The notes beneath the pieces are model-generated. The model made no database searches and was not told the DNA's origin. It was given only the letters and a program-made list of their open reading frames with translations. Shown here one piece after another: positions 49,011 to 57,107 of a stretch of 64,000 nt of DNA. Both the position numbers and the translations under genes were made by a program. The DNA is from Maricaulis sp. GTDB taxonomy: Bacteria > Pseudomonadota > Alphaproteobacteria > Caulobacterales > Maricaulaceae. Each line of letters opens with the position of its first letter. Positions within the stretch are counted from its first letter, which is position 1. The stretch is taken from positions 1-64,000 of the forward strand of contig NZ_JASBRW010000059.1 of assembly GCF_030149235.1 (NCBI RefSeq). The letters run 5' to 3'.

Positions 49011-49595
49011 TTAGCGGCGGCGACGGGATACCCGGTCGATCTCGGCCTGTACCTTTTCATCGACGATGGACGGCAGGTTGGCGTCGAGCCATTCCTTCAG
49101 CATCGGACGCAGCATGGCGCGCACAACACCCTCGAGCGTGCGGCCTTCCTCTTCGGAAATCCGGATCGTGTCAGCGAGGGTATGGAAGGAGCCCATCGCA
49201 GCCGTCGCGGCCGTGTCGGACATAATGCCGTCCGCGGCTTCCGTTTCGATTGCGTCGAAATCGACCATCGGCTCGGCTTCGGCAACGGCCTCTTCCTCGC
49301 GGTCGACGATCATCAGATCATCATCAACCGCCAGCGGGTCGGTGCCCGTGTCCGGCTCGTCGACCATGTCGGTCAGCTCAAGCACATCGTCCGCCGCCGG
49401 TTCTTCCTCGGCGACCGGAGCCGCGTCAAACATCGAATCGATGTCGTCCTGGCTATTGGTGTCGTCCTCGGCCGGAGCCTCGGCAGCAGCTTCCGCCTCC
49501 TCCGCAGGGGCTTCGTCCTCGTCCTCATTGATGATCCGGCGGATCGAGGACAGGATTTCTTCCATTGACGGTTCGTTTTCGGCGGCTTCAGCCAT
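49011..49595 (-). CDS. popZ: PopZ-like polar organizing protein (DUF2497)
   Basis: 194 residues. The N-terminal helix EPSMEEILSSIRRIINEDED is the hallmark of the DUF2497 family that includes Caulobacter PopZ. A long, very acidic, disordered middle part rich in Glu, Ala, Asp and Pro follows, then C-terminal helices (GVVRAMLRPMLKEWLDANLP) that drive oligomerisation. PopZ anchors the chromosome centromere and signalling proteins at the cell pole. The neighbour valS is also adjacent to this gene in many alphaproteobacteria. Confidence 0.9.
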   Translation of the reverse strand: MAEAAENEPSMEEILSSIRRIINEDEDEAPAEEAEAAAEAPAEDDTNSQDDIDSMFDAAPVAEEEPAADDVLELTDMVDEPDTGTDPLAVDDDLMIVDREEEAVAEAEPMVDFDAIETEAADGIMSDTAATAAMGSFHTLADTIRISEEEGRTLEGVVRAMLRPMLKEWLDANLPSIVDEKVQAEIDRVSRRRR

Positions 49596-49685
49596 GACAG
49601 CAGATCCTTTGGCGGTTTCTTCTCGCTACACGCGAATAAACCGGGGTGAACAGGGCATGTCCACCCCTCAGATTCGCCAATATGG

Positions 49686-51080
49686 TTAATTCCAGGGCGT
49701 TAAGTCAAAGTTATTGAAGAGCCCACGGGAGTTATCCCCAGCTGCAGGATCATAGCTGTCGACATTCAGTCCGAGCGCTTCAGCGGACAGGAGCCCCATG
49801 GCCTGGAGCAAGCGGAAACCCGCGACATAGCTGTCGCGTTCCGCAGTCACCAGGGTCAGGCGGGCATCGAGCAATTCCTGTTCGGCATTGAGCACATCCA
49901 GCGTTGTCCGCAAGCCCACAAAGGCTTCCTGCTGCACCCCGTCGAGGGCGATCTCGTTGGCGCGGACCGCCTGCGAGGAGGATTCAATCACAGCCAGGGA
50001 GGCGACATAACCGCTCCAGGCATTGGTCACGCCTTCGGTGACCTGGCGGCGGGCTTCATTGACTTGGAAGCGCGCCTGGTCCTCCTGCGCCACGGCGGCG
50101 CGGACACGCGAGCGGTTCAGGCCACCGGTGAAGATCGGCATCGAAACCCGCGCCGTCACCGAGGTCGTGTCGCGGCTATCGCCGGAAAACTGCGAATCAC
50201 GTGCGGCAGAAGCCGACGCGGACAGGGAGACTTCAGGAAGCATGGCGCCACGCGCGACACGGATGCCGTAGCGTGCGGCTTCCTCGCCATATTGTGCGGC
50301 CAGGAGCTGCGGGCTGTTGGCATAGGCAAGCTCAGCGGCGGAGGCGAGGCTTTGCGGCAGATCCGGCAGCGCCGGCGGCTCCTGCAGTGTTGCGGCCGGC
50401 TGACCGGTGACACGCTCATAGGCCGCTCGGCTGGCGGCCAGCTGGGACTGGGCCGCGGACAGCTGGGCCTGGGCGCCCGACAGGCGCGCCTCGGCCTGGG
50501 CGACGTCGGTGCGGGTAATCTCACCCACTTCAAAACGGTCGCGGGCGGCCTGCAGCTGCTGGTTCAGGACTTCCACATTATTGCGGCGGATCGAGACCAC
50601 TTCGCTGTCGCGACGCACATCCATGAAGGCGGTCACGGCGTCAACGAGCACGCTCTGCTCGACAATGCGCAGGGTTTCGCGGCCGGCCATGACCTGGGCC
50701 GTGGCCTGGTCGATGGCGCCGGAGGTCCGTCCACCGCGGAACAGCGCCTGGTTGGCGGAGATAGAATAATTCTTCGGGGTCGAGTCAGTTTCACTGTTGG
50801 AGGAGACCGGCGTCCCGTTGATAACGAAGGTGCTTTCGCTCTCCGTGCTGTTGCGAGAGATCGACGCATCGGCCGAGATGGACGGCAAGCGTGCCGAACG
50901 GGCCTGGACCCGTCCCTCGTCCGTCACCCGCAGTCTGGCGCGCTCGGCCTGCAGGGTCGGGTTCGAGTTATAGGCTTGCGCCAGCGCTTCGCTCAGCGTT
51001 TGCGCATTGGCATCGACACCCACTGCGAACAGCGAAACACCCCCGGCCAGGGCGATCGCCCATTTCGACATACGCAGCAT
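49686..51080 (-). CDS. TolC family outer membrane efflux protein
   Basis: 464 residues from the ATG at 51080, which has GAGGA six bases upstream; the track start at 51122 is too early. A signal peptide (ALAGGVSLFAVGVDANAQ) leads to two repeated OEP halves with long helices (ALAQAYNSNPTLQAERARL and EVGEITRTDVAQAEARLSGA). It forms a trimeric channel for type I secretion or drug efflux; no matching ABC or membrane fusion gene is adjacent. Upstream lies a palindrome like a TetR operator. Confidence 0.95.
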   Translation of the reverse strand: MLRMSKWAIALAGGVSLFAVGVDANAQTLSEALAQAYNSNPTLQAERARLRVTDEGRVQARSARLPSISADASISRNSTESESTFVINGTPVSSNSETDSTPKNYSISANQALFRGGRTSGAIDQATAQVMAGRETLRIVEQSVLVDAVTAFMDVRRDSEVVSIRRNNVEVLNQQLQAARDRFEVGEITRTDVAQAEARLSGAQAQLSAAQSQLAASRAAYERVTGQPAATLQEPPALPDLPQSLASAAELAYANSPQLLAAQYGEEAARYGIRVARGAMLPEVSLSASASAARDSQFSGDSRDTTSVTARVSMPIFTGGLNRSRVRAAVAQEDQARFQVNEARRQVTEGVTNAWSGYVASLAVIESSSQAVRANEIALDGVQQEAFVGLRTTLDVLNAEQELLDARLTLVTAERDSYVAGFRLLQAMGLLSAEALGLNVDSYDPAAGDNSRGLFNNFDLTPWN

Positions 51081-51201
51081 GATCATTCCTCGCACTGAGT
51101 GGAGCGCTGGGCCCCTGTCCACAAATTACTGTCTAGCACAAATACCGCCGCACCCCATCCAAAAGCCGGCTGGCGTGGATATAGGCATGGCGACATTAAA
51201 A

Positions 51202-51216
51202 GTGAACACTGTTCAC
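51202..51216. promoter_or_regulatory. Palindromic operator upstream of the tolC-like gene
   Basis: GTGAACACTGTTCAC has 7-bp perfect arms around one base. This size and symmetry match TetR-family operators of efflux genes. It lies 122 bp upstream of the ATG at 51080 in a 216-bp intergenic region. No regulator gene is next to it. Confidence 0.6.
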
Positions 51217-51253
51217 TCCGATTTTTTCGTAATGAGCCTTACGTGGGCTTGGA

Positions 51254-51277
51254 ACGGTTTTCCATAGGCAAAACCGT
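51254..51277. repeat. Inverted repeat between the pcm-like gene and the tolC-like gene
   Basis: ACGGTTTT and AAAACCGT are separated by eight bases. It lies 20 bp past the stop of the pcm-like gene on the minus strand, so it could help terminate that transcript or act as a second operator for the tolC-like gene. Confidence 0.45.
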
Positions 51278-51296
51278 CGCAGCCTGAAAAGGCGGG

Positions 51297-51950
51297 CTAC
51301 AGCGAGAAGCTTTGTTCGCGCTCGAAGCCCGGCAAGGGGGAGACTGCGGCGTCGAACACGACGCGCTCGCCGATTCCCGCAGCAGAGCGGGAAAAAATCG
51401 TTGCCTTGCCTACCGGGCCCTTGCGAACGACCACAGCGAGGCGGCCGCCTTCAGCAAGCTGGTCGAGCCAGGTCTGCGGAACTTCCTCGACCGCACCATT
51501 GACGAAAACAACGTCGTACGGGCCCTGATCCGGCATGCCGTTCTTTGGGTCGGCATCGATCACAACCGCGTTATCGGCTTCGCATTGGCTGAGAATGTCA
51601 CTGGCTCGGGACAGGCCGTCCTCATCATTCTCGACACCGACGACGGTTTCGGCCATGCGTGCCAGGATGGCGGTGGAGTAGCCCCGGCCGCAGGCGATAT
51701 CGAGCACCAACTCGTCAGCCTTTACATCGGCAGCATGGATCAGCTTGGCCAGATCGCGCGGACGCATCATGCGGCGCTGGTCACTGGTTGCCACCTCGGC
51801 ATCGGCATAGGCAGAAGCATGCTTGGAGCGCGGCGTGAACAAGTCGCGCGGCACGCTTTCAAAAGCAGCGAGCAAACGGCGATCGGTCACGTCGGACGGA
51901 CGGATCTGGCTGTCGACCATGGCTTGGCGGGCTTCTGCGAAATCGCTCAC
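51297..51950 (-). CDS. Protein-L-isoaspartate methyltransferase-like protein, divergent
   Basis: 217 residues from a GTG at 51950 with AAGGAGA five bases upstream; the track start at 52043 is spurious. The methyltransferase motif is VLDIACGRGYSTAIL, and the N-terminus ARQAMVDSQIRPSDVTDRRL is typical of Pcm-like proteins found beside tolC in alphaproteobacteria. The region that in true PIMT reads TISQP is TSDQRRMMRP here, so isoaspartate repair is doubtful. It lies 216 bp upstream of the tolC-like gene on the same strand. Confidence 0.9.
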   Translation of the reverse strand: MSDFAEARQAMVDSQIRPSDVTDRRLLAAFESVPRDLFTPRSKHASAYADAEVATSDQRRMMRPRDLAKLIHAADVKADELVLDIACGRGYSTAILARMAETVVGVENDEDGLSRASDILSQCEADNAVVIDADPKNGMPDQGPYDVVFVNGAVEEVPQTWLDQLAEGGRLAVVVRKGPVGKATIFSRSAAGIGERVVFDAAVSPLPGFEREQSFSL

Positions 51951-52134
51951 GGGAATCTCCTTGCCGCACGGCGGGATGAATGAGCAGCCATATATCCTGT
52001 GCCGCCTCGCTGCGGCAAGCACCTCACTGCGCCCGCGACACATTGCTGGGAATTATCAAAAACTGCAGGTCTATCTGCCGGGCCCGATTGCCCATCGCGC
52101 GAGCGGTGGCTATAGAACCCGTCTTGCATTTTTC

Positions 52135-52208
52135 GGCACCGTGGCGGAGTGGCTACGCAGCGGATTGCAAATCCGTGTACCCCGGTTCGATTCCGGGCGG
52201 TGCCTCCA
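52135..52208 (+). tRNA. tRNA-Cys (GCA)
   Basis: A 74-base cloverleaf: acceptor GGCACCG/CGGTGCC, anticodon stem with loop TTGCAAA giving anticodon GCA at 52167-52169, T-arm CCCGG-TTCGATT-CCGGG, discriminator T, and an encoded CCA. No gene overlaps it. Confidence 0.97.
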
Positions 52209-52286
52209 CCTCCTTGATCTCATGCTTGTTCGCGTTGCGAACCGCTCCGATGGGGCGGGCTAGAGCCCGGCGCGCAGTCGCGCTTG

Positions 52287-52303
52287 CGGCGCAGACTGCG
52301 CCG
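52287..52303. repeat. GC-rich perfect palindrome between tRNA-Cys and the SDR gene
   Basis: CGGCGCAG and CTGCGCCG flank a single A. A shorter inverted repeat, GTTCGC-GTT-GCGAAC, lies at 52228-52242. Neither is followed by a T-run, so the 100 bp after tRNA-Cys hold structured DNA without a clear terminator. Confidence 0.5.
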
Positions 52304-52308
52304 TGGCG

Positions 52309-52992
52309 CTAAAACGGGATACGCTCCCCCTTGTAATCGAACAGCTGTCCGCTATCGGCGGAACTCAGGCCGTCAATGACATTCAGCAAATCTTCGGCGG
52401 CTTCCTCCGGCGGGCGCACATTCAGGCCCGACTTTGCGAATGGTTCGGACAGACCGCTCTCCACCGTGCCCGGATGCAGGGCAACACAGATCGCTTCAGG
52501 CGCCTTGCGGGCGAGCTCAATCGCGTTCGACCGCACAAACTGGTTCAGCGCCGCCTTGGAAGCGCGATAGCTGTGCCAGCCGCCCAGGCGGTTATCCTCG
52601 ATCGATCCGACGCGCGCCGAAAGAGTGGCGAACACGCTGCGGCCCTTGCGCGGCAGGAGCGGCAGGAAGTGTTTCATCAGCAGCGCCGGGCCGATCGCAT
52701 TGACGGCATAGCTCCAGGCCATGTGCTCCGGGTCGAGCGAGCGCCAGGAGCGTTCCGGTATGAAGCCCTCGCCATGCAGGACGCCGGTCGCATCGAACAC
52801 GAGCGAAATCGGGCTCTCCGCCTCGGCGCAGCGCCGGGCCGCCGCCTCGATCGAGCCCTCATCGGTCAGGTCGCACCCGTTGGCGCGAGACAGCTCCACC
52901 ACCTCGATGCCCCCACGCGCCGACAGCGCCGACGCAATCGCCGCACCGATCCCGCCCGTAGCTCCGACCACAATCGCACGACTGTTGTTCAT
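52309..52992 (-). CDS. SDR family oxidoreductase beside photolyase
   Basis: 227 residues from the ATG at 52992; the track start at 53067 would overlap the photolyase promoter. The cofactor motif is VVGATGGIGAAIA, and the catalytic motif is SYRASKAALNQF. SDRs of this C-factor-like type are commonly found with photolyases and DUF2256 genes in light-induced clusters. It is divergent from the iron-sulfur photolyase across 80 bp with a palindrome between them. The substrate is unknown. Confidence 0.9.
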   Translation of the reverse strand: MNNSRAIVVGATGGIGAAIASALSARGGIEVVELSRANGCDLTDEGSIEAAARRCAEAESPISLVFDATGVLHGEGFIPERSWRSLDPEHMAWSYAVNAIGPALLMKHFLPLLPRKGRSVFATLSARVGSIEDNRLGGWHSYRASKAALNQFVRSNAIELARKAPEAICVALHPGTVESGLSEPFAKSGLNVRPPEEAAEDLLNVIDGLSSADSGQLFDYKGERIPF

Positions 52993-53031
52993 TTCTTGCC
53001 CGTCCATGTCTCGCAGGTCCGTTTGTTCACG

Positions 53032-53057
53032 CCAGACGTAATCCAACCAGCGTCTGG
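53032..53057. promoter_or_regulatory. Inverted repeat in the divergent SDR/photolyase promoter
   Basis: CCAGACG and CGTCTGG are exact complements separated by 12 bases (centre-to-centre 19). It lies 40 bp from the SDR start and 16 bp from the photolyase start, a spacing suited to a dimeric regulator controlling both directions. Confidence 0.55.
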
Positions 53058-53072
53058 AAAAAGGCACACGGC

Positions 53073-54593
53073 ATGACCGATCTCATTCTTGTTCTCGGCG
53101 ATCAGCTTTCCCCCGACCTCGCCAGCCTGGCAGCCAGCTCACCACAGCGCGCCGAGATCGTCATGGCGGAGGTCGCAGCCGAGGCCCGCTATGTCCGCCA
53201 TCACAAGAAGAAAATCGCCTTCACCTTCGCGGCCATGCGCCATTTCGCCGAGGAGCTGCGCGCTTCCGGCTGGACGGTTCACAATACCCGCTATGACCCG
53301 ACATCCCCCTGCCCGGATCTGGCCTCCGCGGTTTCGGAGCGGCTGGAGCAAACGCGCTATGACCGGCTGATCGTGACCGAGCCGGGCGAGTGGCGGTTGA
53401 AACAGGAGATGGACACCTGGCAGGCGCGCTTCGGTGTGGACGTGTTGATCTGCGAGGACACTCGCTTCCTCGCCTCACATGGTGAGTTCGAGCGCTGGGC
53501 GGACGGCCGCAAACAGCTCCGCATGGAGTATTTCTATCGCGAGATGCGGCGGCGAACCGGGCTCCTGATGGAGGGCGACAAGCCCGCTGGCGGCAAGTGG
53601 AATTACGACGCCGAGAATCGCAAACCCGCTGTCGGCGACCTCTTCATGCCACAAGCCCCGCGCTATCGGCCTGATGCCCTCACCCGCGAAGTGCTTGATC
53701 TCGTCGGCACCCATTTCGCCGATCATATCGGCCAGCTCGAGCCGTTTGTGCTGGCGGTCACCCGGAAGGACGCAGAGGCCGCGCGCGATCATTTCATCGC
53801 CCGAGCCCTGCCGGCCTTCGGTGATTACCAGGACGCGATGCTGTCAGGCGAGGACTTCCTCTATCACTCCCTGCTGTCGACCTATCTCAATGCCGGCCTG
53901 CTGGATCCACTCGATCTGTGCAAGCGGGCCGAGGCAGAATATCGGGCCGGGCGGGCACCGCTGAACGCGGTCGAGGGCTATATCCGCCAGATCATCGGCT
54001 GGCGCGAATATGTGCGCGGCATCTATTGGCGCGAGGGCCCGGACTATGTCCGCCGCAATGCGCTCGGTGCCGATCGGCCCCTGCCGGAGTTTTACTGGAC
54101 CGGCGATACGGACATGGCCTGCATGTCGGCCGCCATCGGCCAGACGCTTGAGCACGGCTATGCCCACCACATCCAGCGTTTGATGGTCACCGGCACTTTC
54201 GCCCTGCTCGCCGGTGTCGATCCGTTCGAACTGCACGAGTGGTATCTGGCGGTCTACACCGACGCCTATGAATGGGTCGAAGCGCCCAATGTGATCGGCA
54301 TGTCGCAATTTGCCGATGGCGGCCTGCTCGGATCGAAACCCTACGCGGCCAGCGGTGCCTATATTGACCGCATGTCGGATTATTGCGGCTCTTGCGGTTA
54401 CAAGGTGAAGGACAAGACCGGCCCGCAATCCTGCCCGTTCAATTCGCTCTACTGGGATTTTCTTGATCGCAATCAGGGAGCCTTGCGCGGCAACCCCCGG
54501 CTGGGCCCGGTCTATCGCAACTGGGACCGGATGAGCGAAGACAAGCAGGACGCCTATCGGGCCCGCGCCCGCGACGTGCTGGCCAAGCTCTAG
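53073..54593 (+). CDS. Iron-sulfur bacterial cryptochrome/photolyase (PhrB type)
   Basis: 506 residues, the usual length. [17 protein letters not shown] at the N-terminus and [20 protein letters not shown] are the signature of the FeS-BCP (PhrB/CryB) class, whose Agrobacterium member repairs (6-4) photoproducts. The C-terminal cysteines for the 4Fe-4S cluster are visible in [19 protein letters not shown] together with an earlier MACMSA. It uses FAD and light to repair DNA or to sense light. It is divergent from the SDR gene and overlaps DUF2256 by 4 bp tail to tail. Confidence 0.94.
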   Translation: MTDLILVLGDQLSPDLASLAASSPQRAEIVMAEVAAEARYVRHHKKKIAFTFAAMRHFAEELRASGWTVHNTRYDPTSPCPDLASAVSERLEQTRYDRLIVTEPGEWRLKQEMDTWQARFGVDVLICEDTRFLASHGEFERWADGRKQLRMEYFYREMRRRTGLLMEGDKPAGGKWNYDAENRKPAVGDLFMPQAPRYRPDALTREVLDLVGTHFADHIGQLEPFVLAVTRKDAEAARDHFIARALPAFGDYQDAMLSGEDFLYHSLLSTYLNAGLLDPLDLCKRAEAEYRAGRAPLNAVEGYIRQIIGWREYVRGIYWREGPDYVRRNALGADRPLPEFYWTGDTDMACMSAAIGQTLEHGYAHHIQRLMVTGTFALLAGVDPFELHEWYLAVYTDAYEWVEAPNVIGMSQFADGGLLGSKPYAASGAYIDRMSDYCGSCGYKVKDKTGPQSCPFNSLYWDFLDRNQGALRGNPRLGPVYRNWDRMSEDKQDAYRARARDVLAKL

Positions 54594-54730
54594 CGGCTGC
54601 GGCGGCAGCGCTCGGAGCAGTATTTCACCTCGTCCCAGACCTTCTCCCACTTCTTGCGCCACTCGAACGGCAGGCCGCAGGTGGCACAGGTTTTGGTCGG
54701 CTTGGGTTTGCGTGAAGCGTGGCGGGCCAT
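54590..54730 (-). CDS. DUF2256 family small zinc-ribbon-like protein
   Basis: 46 residues, below the ORF-track cutoff. The translation starts [20 protein letters not shown] and ends with [12 protein letters not shown]. Four cysteines (CATC and CSERC) suggest a single zinc site. The conserved [18 protein letters not shown] is the DUF2256 signature. These proteins are usually encoded beside photolyase/cryptochrome genes, as here: its start is 3 bp after the stop of the second photolyase, and its end overlaps the first. Function unknown. Confidence 0.9.
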   Translation of the reverse strand: MARHASRKPKPTKTCATCGLPFEWRKKWEKVWDEVKYCSERCRRSR

Positions 54731-54733
54731 GGC

Positions 54734-56254
54734 TTAAAGATCCAGCTGGAGCTGATTGTCGGGTTTGGCTTGCGGCGGCGGATTGGAGCGCCGGCGCATG
54801 GGCGCCCGGCTGCCATGGCGGGCGAGCACCCGGCGCGAGGCATCCTTGAAGCCGGGCTGTTTGCGCGCCGCGAAGACCCGTTCGCGCGCCTCCCGCGCGG
54901 CTTGCATCACATCCACGACCGGTCGGGGGTAGCGCCCCTCCAGCGCGGCCTCAAAGCCCGGCCACCGCCAGACTTCATGAATGAAGTCCGCCGGGACCGG
55001 TTCCAGCTCGGGCAGCCAGCGCCGGATGAAGCGGACATCGGGGTCCTGATCCAGCCCCTGTTTCACCGGGTTGTAGATGCGGATCGAATTTACTCCCGTC
55101 GTGCCTGACTGCATTTGCACCTGGGACCAGTGAATGCCCGGCTCGTAATCCGTGAACAATCGCGCCAGACGCTCACCGGTCGCCTGCCAGGGCTGCCAGA
55201 GATGATAGCTGGCAAAGGAGACCAGCATGGCGCGCATGCGGAAATTCATCCACCCGGTCTGGTTCAGGCACCGCATGCAGGCATCGATGAAAGGCACGCC
55301 GGTCTCGCCTCTCTCCCAGGCGTCAAGGCGCTCCGGGTCGGCGCTGCGCGGCCGCAACCCCTCGAGGCCGGGGTGCATGTCCCGCCATTCAATTTCCGGC
55401 TCATCCTCAAGTTTTTGCATGAAATGATCGCGCCAATGCAGGCGCGACATGAAGGAGCGCATCGCCCCCGACCAGCCGCCGCGCTGTCCCGCTGTCTCGA
55501 TTTCCGCCTGCCGTGCCCAGCCGGCCTGGGCTACCTCGCGCATTGAAAGCGAGCCCAGCGCCAGGTAGGGCGAGATGCGCGAGCAGTGCCGGGCGGCCGC
55601 ATCTGGCGCAGACATCGCCTTTCGGTAAGGCGCCCCGCGCTCGGTCAGGAAACTGTTGAGAGCGTTGAGTCCCGCCGCGCGGCCGCCGGTCTGGCGTTGC
55701 GGACAAGCATCGGCTTTAAGCCCAAGCTGTTCTGCATCCGGGATTGGATCGGCCGGCCAATCAACGCCGCAAAACGCCGGTGCGCCGGACACCGGCCCGG
55801 CGCGGTCCTTGTCCCAGCGCGCGGCCCAGCCATTGCGCGACTTCATGCGGCGGATGACACCGCCCGGCGGCACTTCCAGCCACTCCACCCCTGCTTCACG
55901 CGCCAGCGCGCCAACCGCAATATCGCGCTGGTAAGTCCACTGATTGCCGGTCTCCTCATGCGAGAGCAGCCGGCAGTCCGGATAAGCCGCAAACAGGGCC
56001 GACAATACGTCCCTCGCCTCGCCGGTCTTGACCACGAGCGGCGCACCGAGCGCACACAGCTGCTGGCTCAACTCGTCCAGCGTCTCCAGGAGGAAGTCAT
56101 AATGGCGGCCGGATGTATCCGGCAGTGCCCAATAGTCCGGCTCGATGATGTAAACCGGAAGCACCGGGCCTGCCTCGGCCGCGAGGCGCAGAGGCGCGTG
56201 ATCCTCGACACGAAGGTCCCGTTTGAACCAGACGATTTGGGTTTGAGCCGCCAT
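54734..56254 (-). CDS. Class I-type photolyase/cryptochrome (deoxyribodipyrimidine photolyase family)
   Basis: 506 residues. QIVWFKRDLRVEDHAPL at the N-terminus is the photolyase alpha/beta domain. The FAD-binding C-terminal domain has WMNFRMRAMLVSFASYHL, LARLFTDYEPGIHWSQVQMQ and YNPVKQGLDQDPDVRFIRRW. It lacks the iron-sulfur cysteines of the neighbour, so the two should have different lesion or signalling roles. A Lys/Arg-Pro-rich tail follows. It is followed at 3 bp by DUF2256. Confidence 0.93.
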   Translation of the reverse strand: MAAQTQIVWFKRDLRVEDHAPLRLAAEAGPVLPVYIIEPDYWALPDTSGRHYDFLLETLDELSQQLCALGAPLVVKTGEARDVLSALFAAYPDCRLLSHEETGNQWTYQRDIAVGALAREAGVEWLEVPPGGVIRRMKSRNGWAARWDKDRAGPVSGAPAFCGVDWPADPIPDAEQLGLKADACPQRQTGGRAAGLNALNSFLTERGAPYRKAMSAPDAAARHCSRISPYLALGSLSMREVAQAGWARQAEIETAGQRGGWSGAMRSFMSRLHWRDHFMQKLEDEPEIEWRDMHPGLEGLRPRSADPERLDAWERGETGVPFIDACMRCLNQTGWMNFRMRAMLVSFASYHLWQPWQATGERLARLFTDYEPGIHWSQVQMQSGTTGVNSIRIYNPVKQGLDQDPDVRFIRRWLPELEPVPADFIHEVWRWPGFEAALEGRYPRPVVDVMQAAREARERVFAARKQPGFKDASRRVLARHGSRAPMRRRSNPPPQAKPDNQLQLDL

Positions 56255-56286
56255 GACGGCTCAGATAGGCGGGTCAGTGGGAAGGA

Positions 56287-56637
56287 CTAGTTTTCGATCA
56301 CAGCGCCGTCAGGCGTGACACCGGCCCTTTCCAGTTCACCGCCCAGCTTACCGGCGAGAAAGAATGCAAATATGCGGTAGTCCGCGATCAGCGACCATAG
56401 CGGATAGGTAAAGGTGGCCGGCTTGTTGCGCTCGACGAAGGCGTGACTGACCCAGGCAAAGAAGTAACCGGAAACCGGCACCGCCAGCAGAGCCCACCAG
56501 GTCTGGGTCGCCAGGGCCCAGAGCACGACGCCGATGGCCAGGGTCGAACCGACATAGTGCCAGGACCGGGTCGCCGGGCGCGCATGCTCGCGCAGATAGA
56601 AGGGCCAAAATTCGGCAAAACTGGTGTGTTCGCGCAT
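56287..56637 (-). CDS. DUF962 (Mpo1-like) membrane protein
   Basis: 116 residues with GGGAGGTGAG upstream of the ATG. FAEFWPFYLREHARPATRSW, WHYVGSTLAIG and ADYRIFAFFLAG match DUF962; yeast Mpo1 of this family is an Fe-dependent dioxygenase that shortens 2-hydroxy fatty acids, and the conserved His residues (WHYVG, SHAFVERN) are present. It is the first gene of a run DUF962-photolyase-DUF2256. Whether it acts on lipids here is unproven. Confidence 0.9.
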   Translation of the reverse strand: MREHTSFAEFWPFYLREHARPATRSWHYVGSTLAIGVVLWALATQTWWALLAVPVSGYFFAWVSHAFVERNKPATFTYPLWSLIADYRIFAFFLAGKLGGELERAGVTPDGAVIEN

Positions 56638-56807
56638 CTCTCACCTCCCCAGTGATTCGCTGGCGAATCAGTAACACAGCCCGTTTCGAAGCACGAAACG
56701 GCTTTCCTCAGGGCCAATAACGGATTTACCAGATTCCTCGCATTAATTTGACTCTATTAGGGATTCGGCAAGGACGCTAAACGAAATACCCAATTCGACA
56801 GGACGCA

Positions 56808-56822
56808 TTAACCCCTCTTTAA
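56808..56822 (+). promoter_or_regulatory. CtrA-type box (TTAA-N7-TTAA) upstream of a candidate small RNA
   Basis: TTAACCCCTCTTTAA is a perfect full CtrA site, in a 394-bp stretch without a protein gene. A hairpin and a strong terminator follow within 100 bp on the plus strand, so the site fits the -35 region of a short transcript. Confidence 0.65.
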
Positions 56823-56844
56823 GGGTTCCAGCCGAAGTCTGTAC

Positions 56845-56919
56845 ACGTCTTCCCGTGAAGACACCCCACCATCCACCCAATGCCTTTTCGGGAGCCTCCG
56901 TGGCTCCCGATTTTTTTTT
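56845..56919 (+). ncRNA. Candidate small RNA with rho-independent terminator
   Basis: No protein gene ends here on the plus strand, yet a textbook terminator is present. Upstream of it are a 6-bp hairpin, GTCTTC-CCGT-GAAGAC (56847-56862), and a G-free single-stranded stretch, ACACCCCACCATCCACCC, suited to pairing with purine-rich ribosome binding sites. The perfect CtrA box lies about 23-37 bp upstream of the proposed 5' end. The 5' end is approximate. I do not recognise the RNA family. Confidence 0.5.
56888..56919 (+). terminator. Rho-independent terminator of the candidate small RNA
   Basis: A 9-bp stem, TCGGGAGCC-TCCGT-GGCTCCCGA, is directly followed by nine T. It is strand-specific for the plus strand. 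The rest of 56638-57031 shows nothing beyond the CtrA box, a short hairpin and a TTGACT at 56748. Confidence 0.9.
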
Positions 56920-57031
56920 GCGCATTTCGCGGATGAGTTTTTGCAGCGAGGATGTGCATCTGACGCACATCGGTGCTTGCGCCTTTGCCGAGGGCTCTGA
57001 TATACGCCCCATCTCGCTTGAGAAACGGTAT

Positions 57032-57107
57032 TCCCCTGTAGCTCAGTTGGTAGAGCAGGTGACTGTTAATCACCGGGTCGGCGGTTCGAGCCCGTCCGGG
57101 GGAGCCA
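57032..57107 (+). tRNA. tRNA-Asn (GTT)
   Basis: A 76-base cloverleaf: acceptor TCCCCTG/CGGGGGA, D-arm GCTCAGTTGGTAGAGC, anticodon stem GGTGA/TCACC with loop CTGTTAA giving GTT at 57065-57067, T-arm GGCGG-TTCGAGC-CCGTC, discriminator G and encoded CCA. Confidence 0.98.

Noticed and set aside
49697-49711. TTAAGTCAAAGTTAT near the tolC stop as a CtrA site
   Set aside because: One half-site is imperfect and it lies inside coding sequence.
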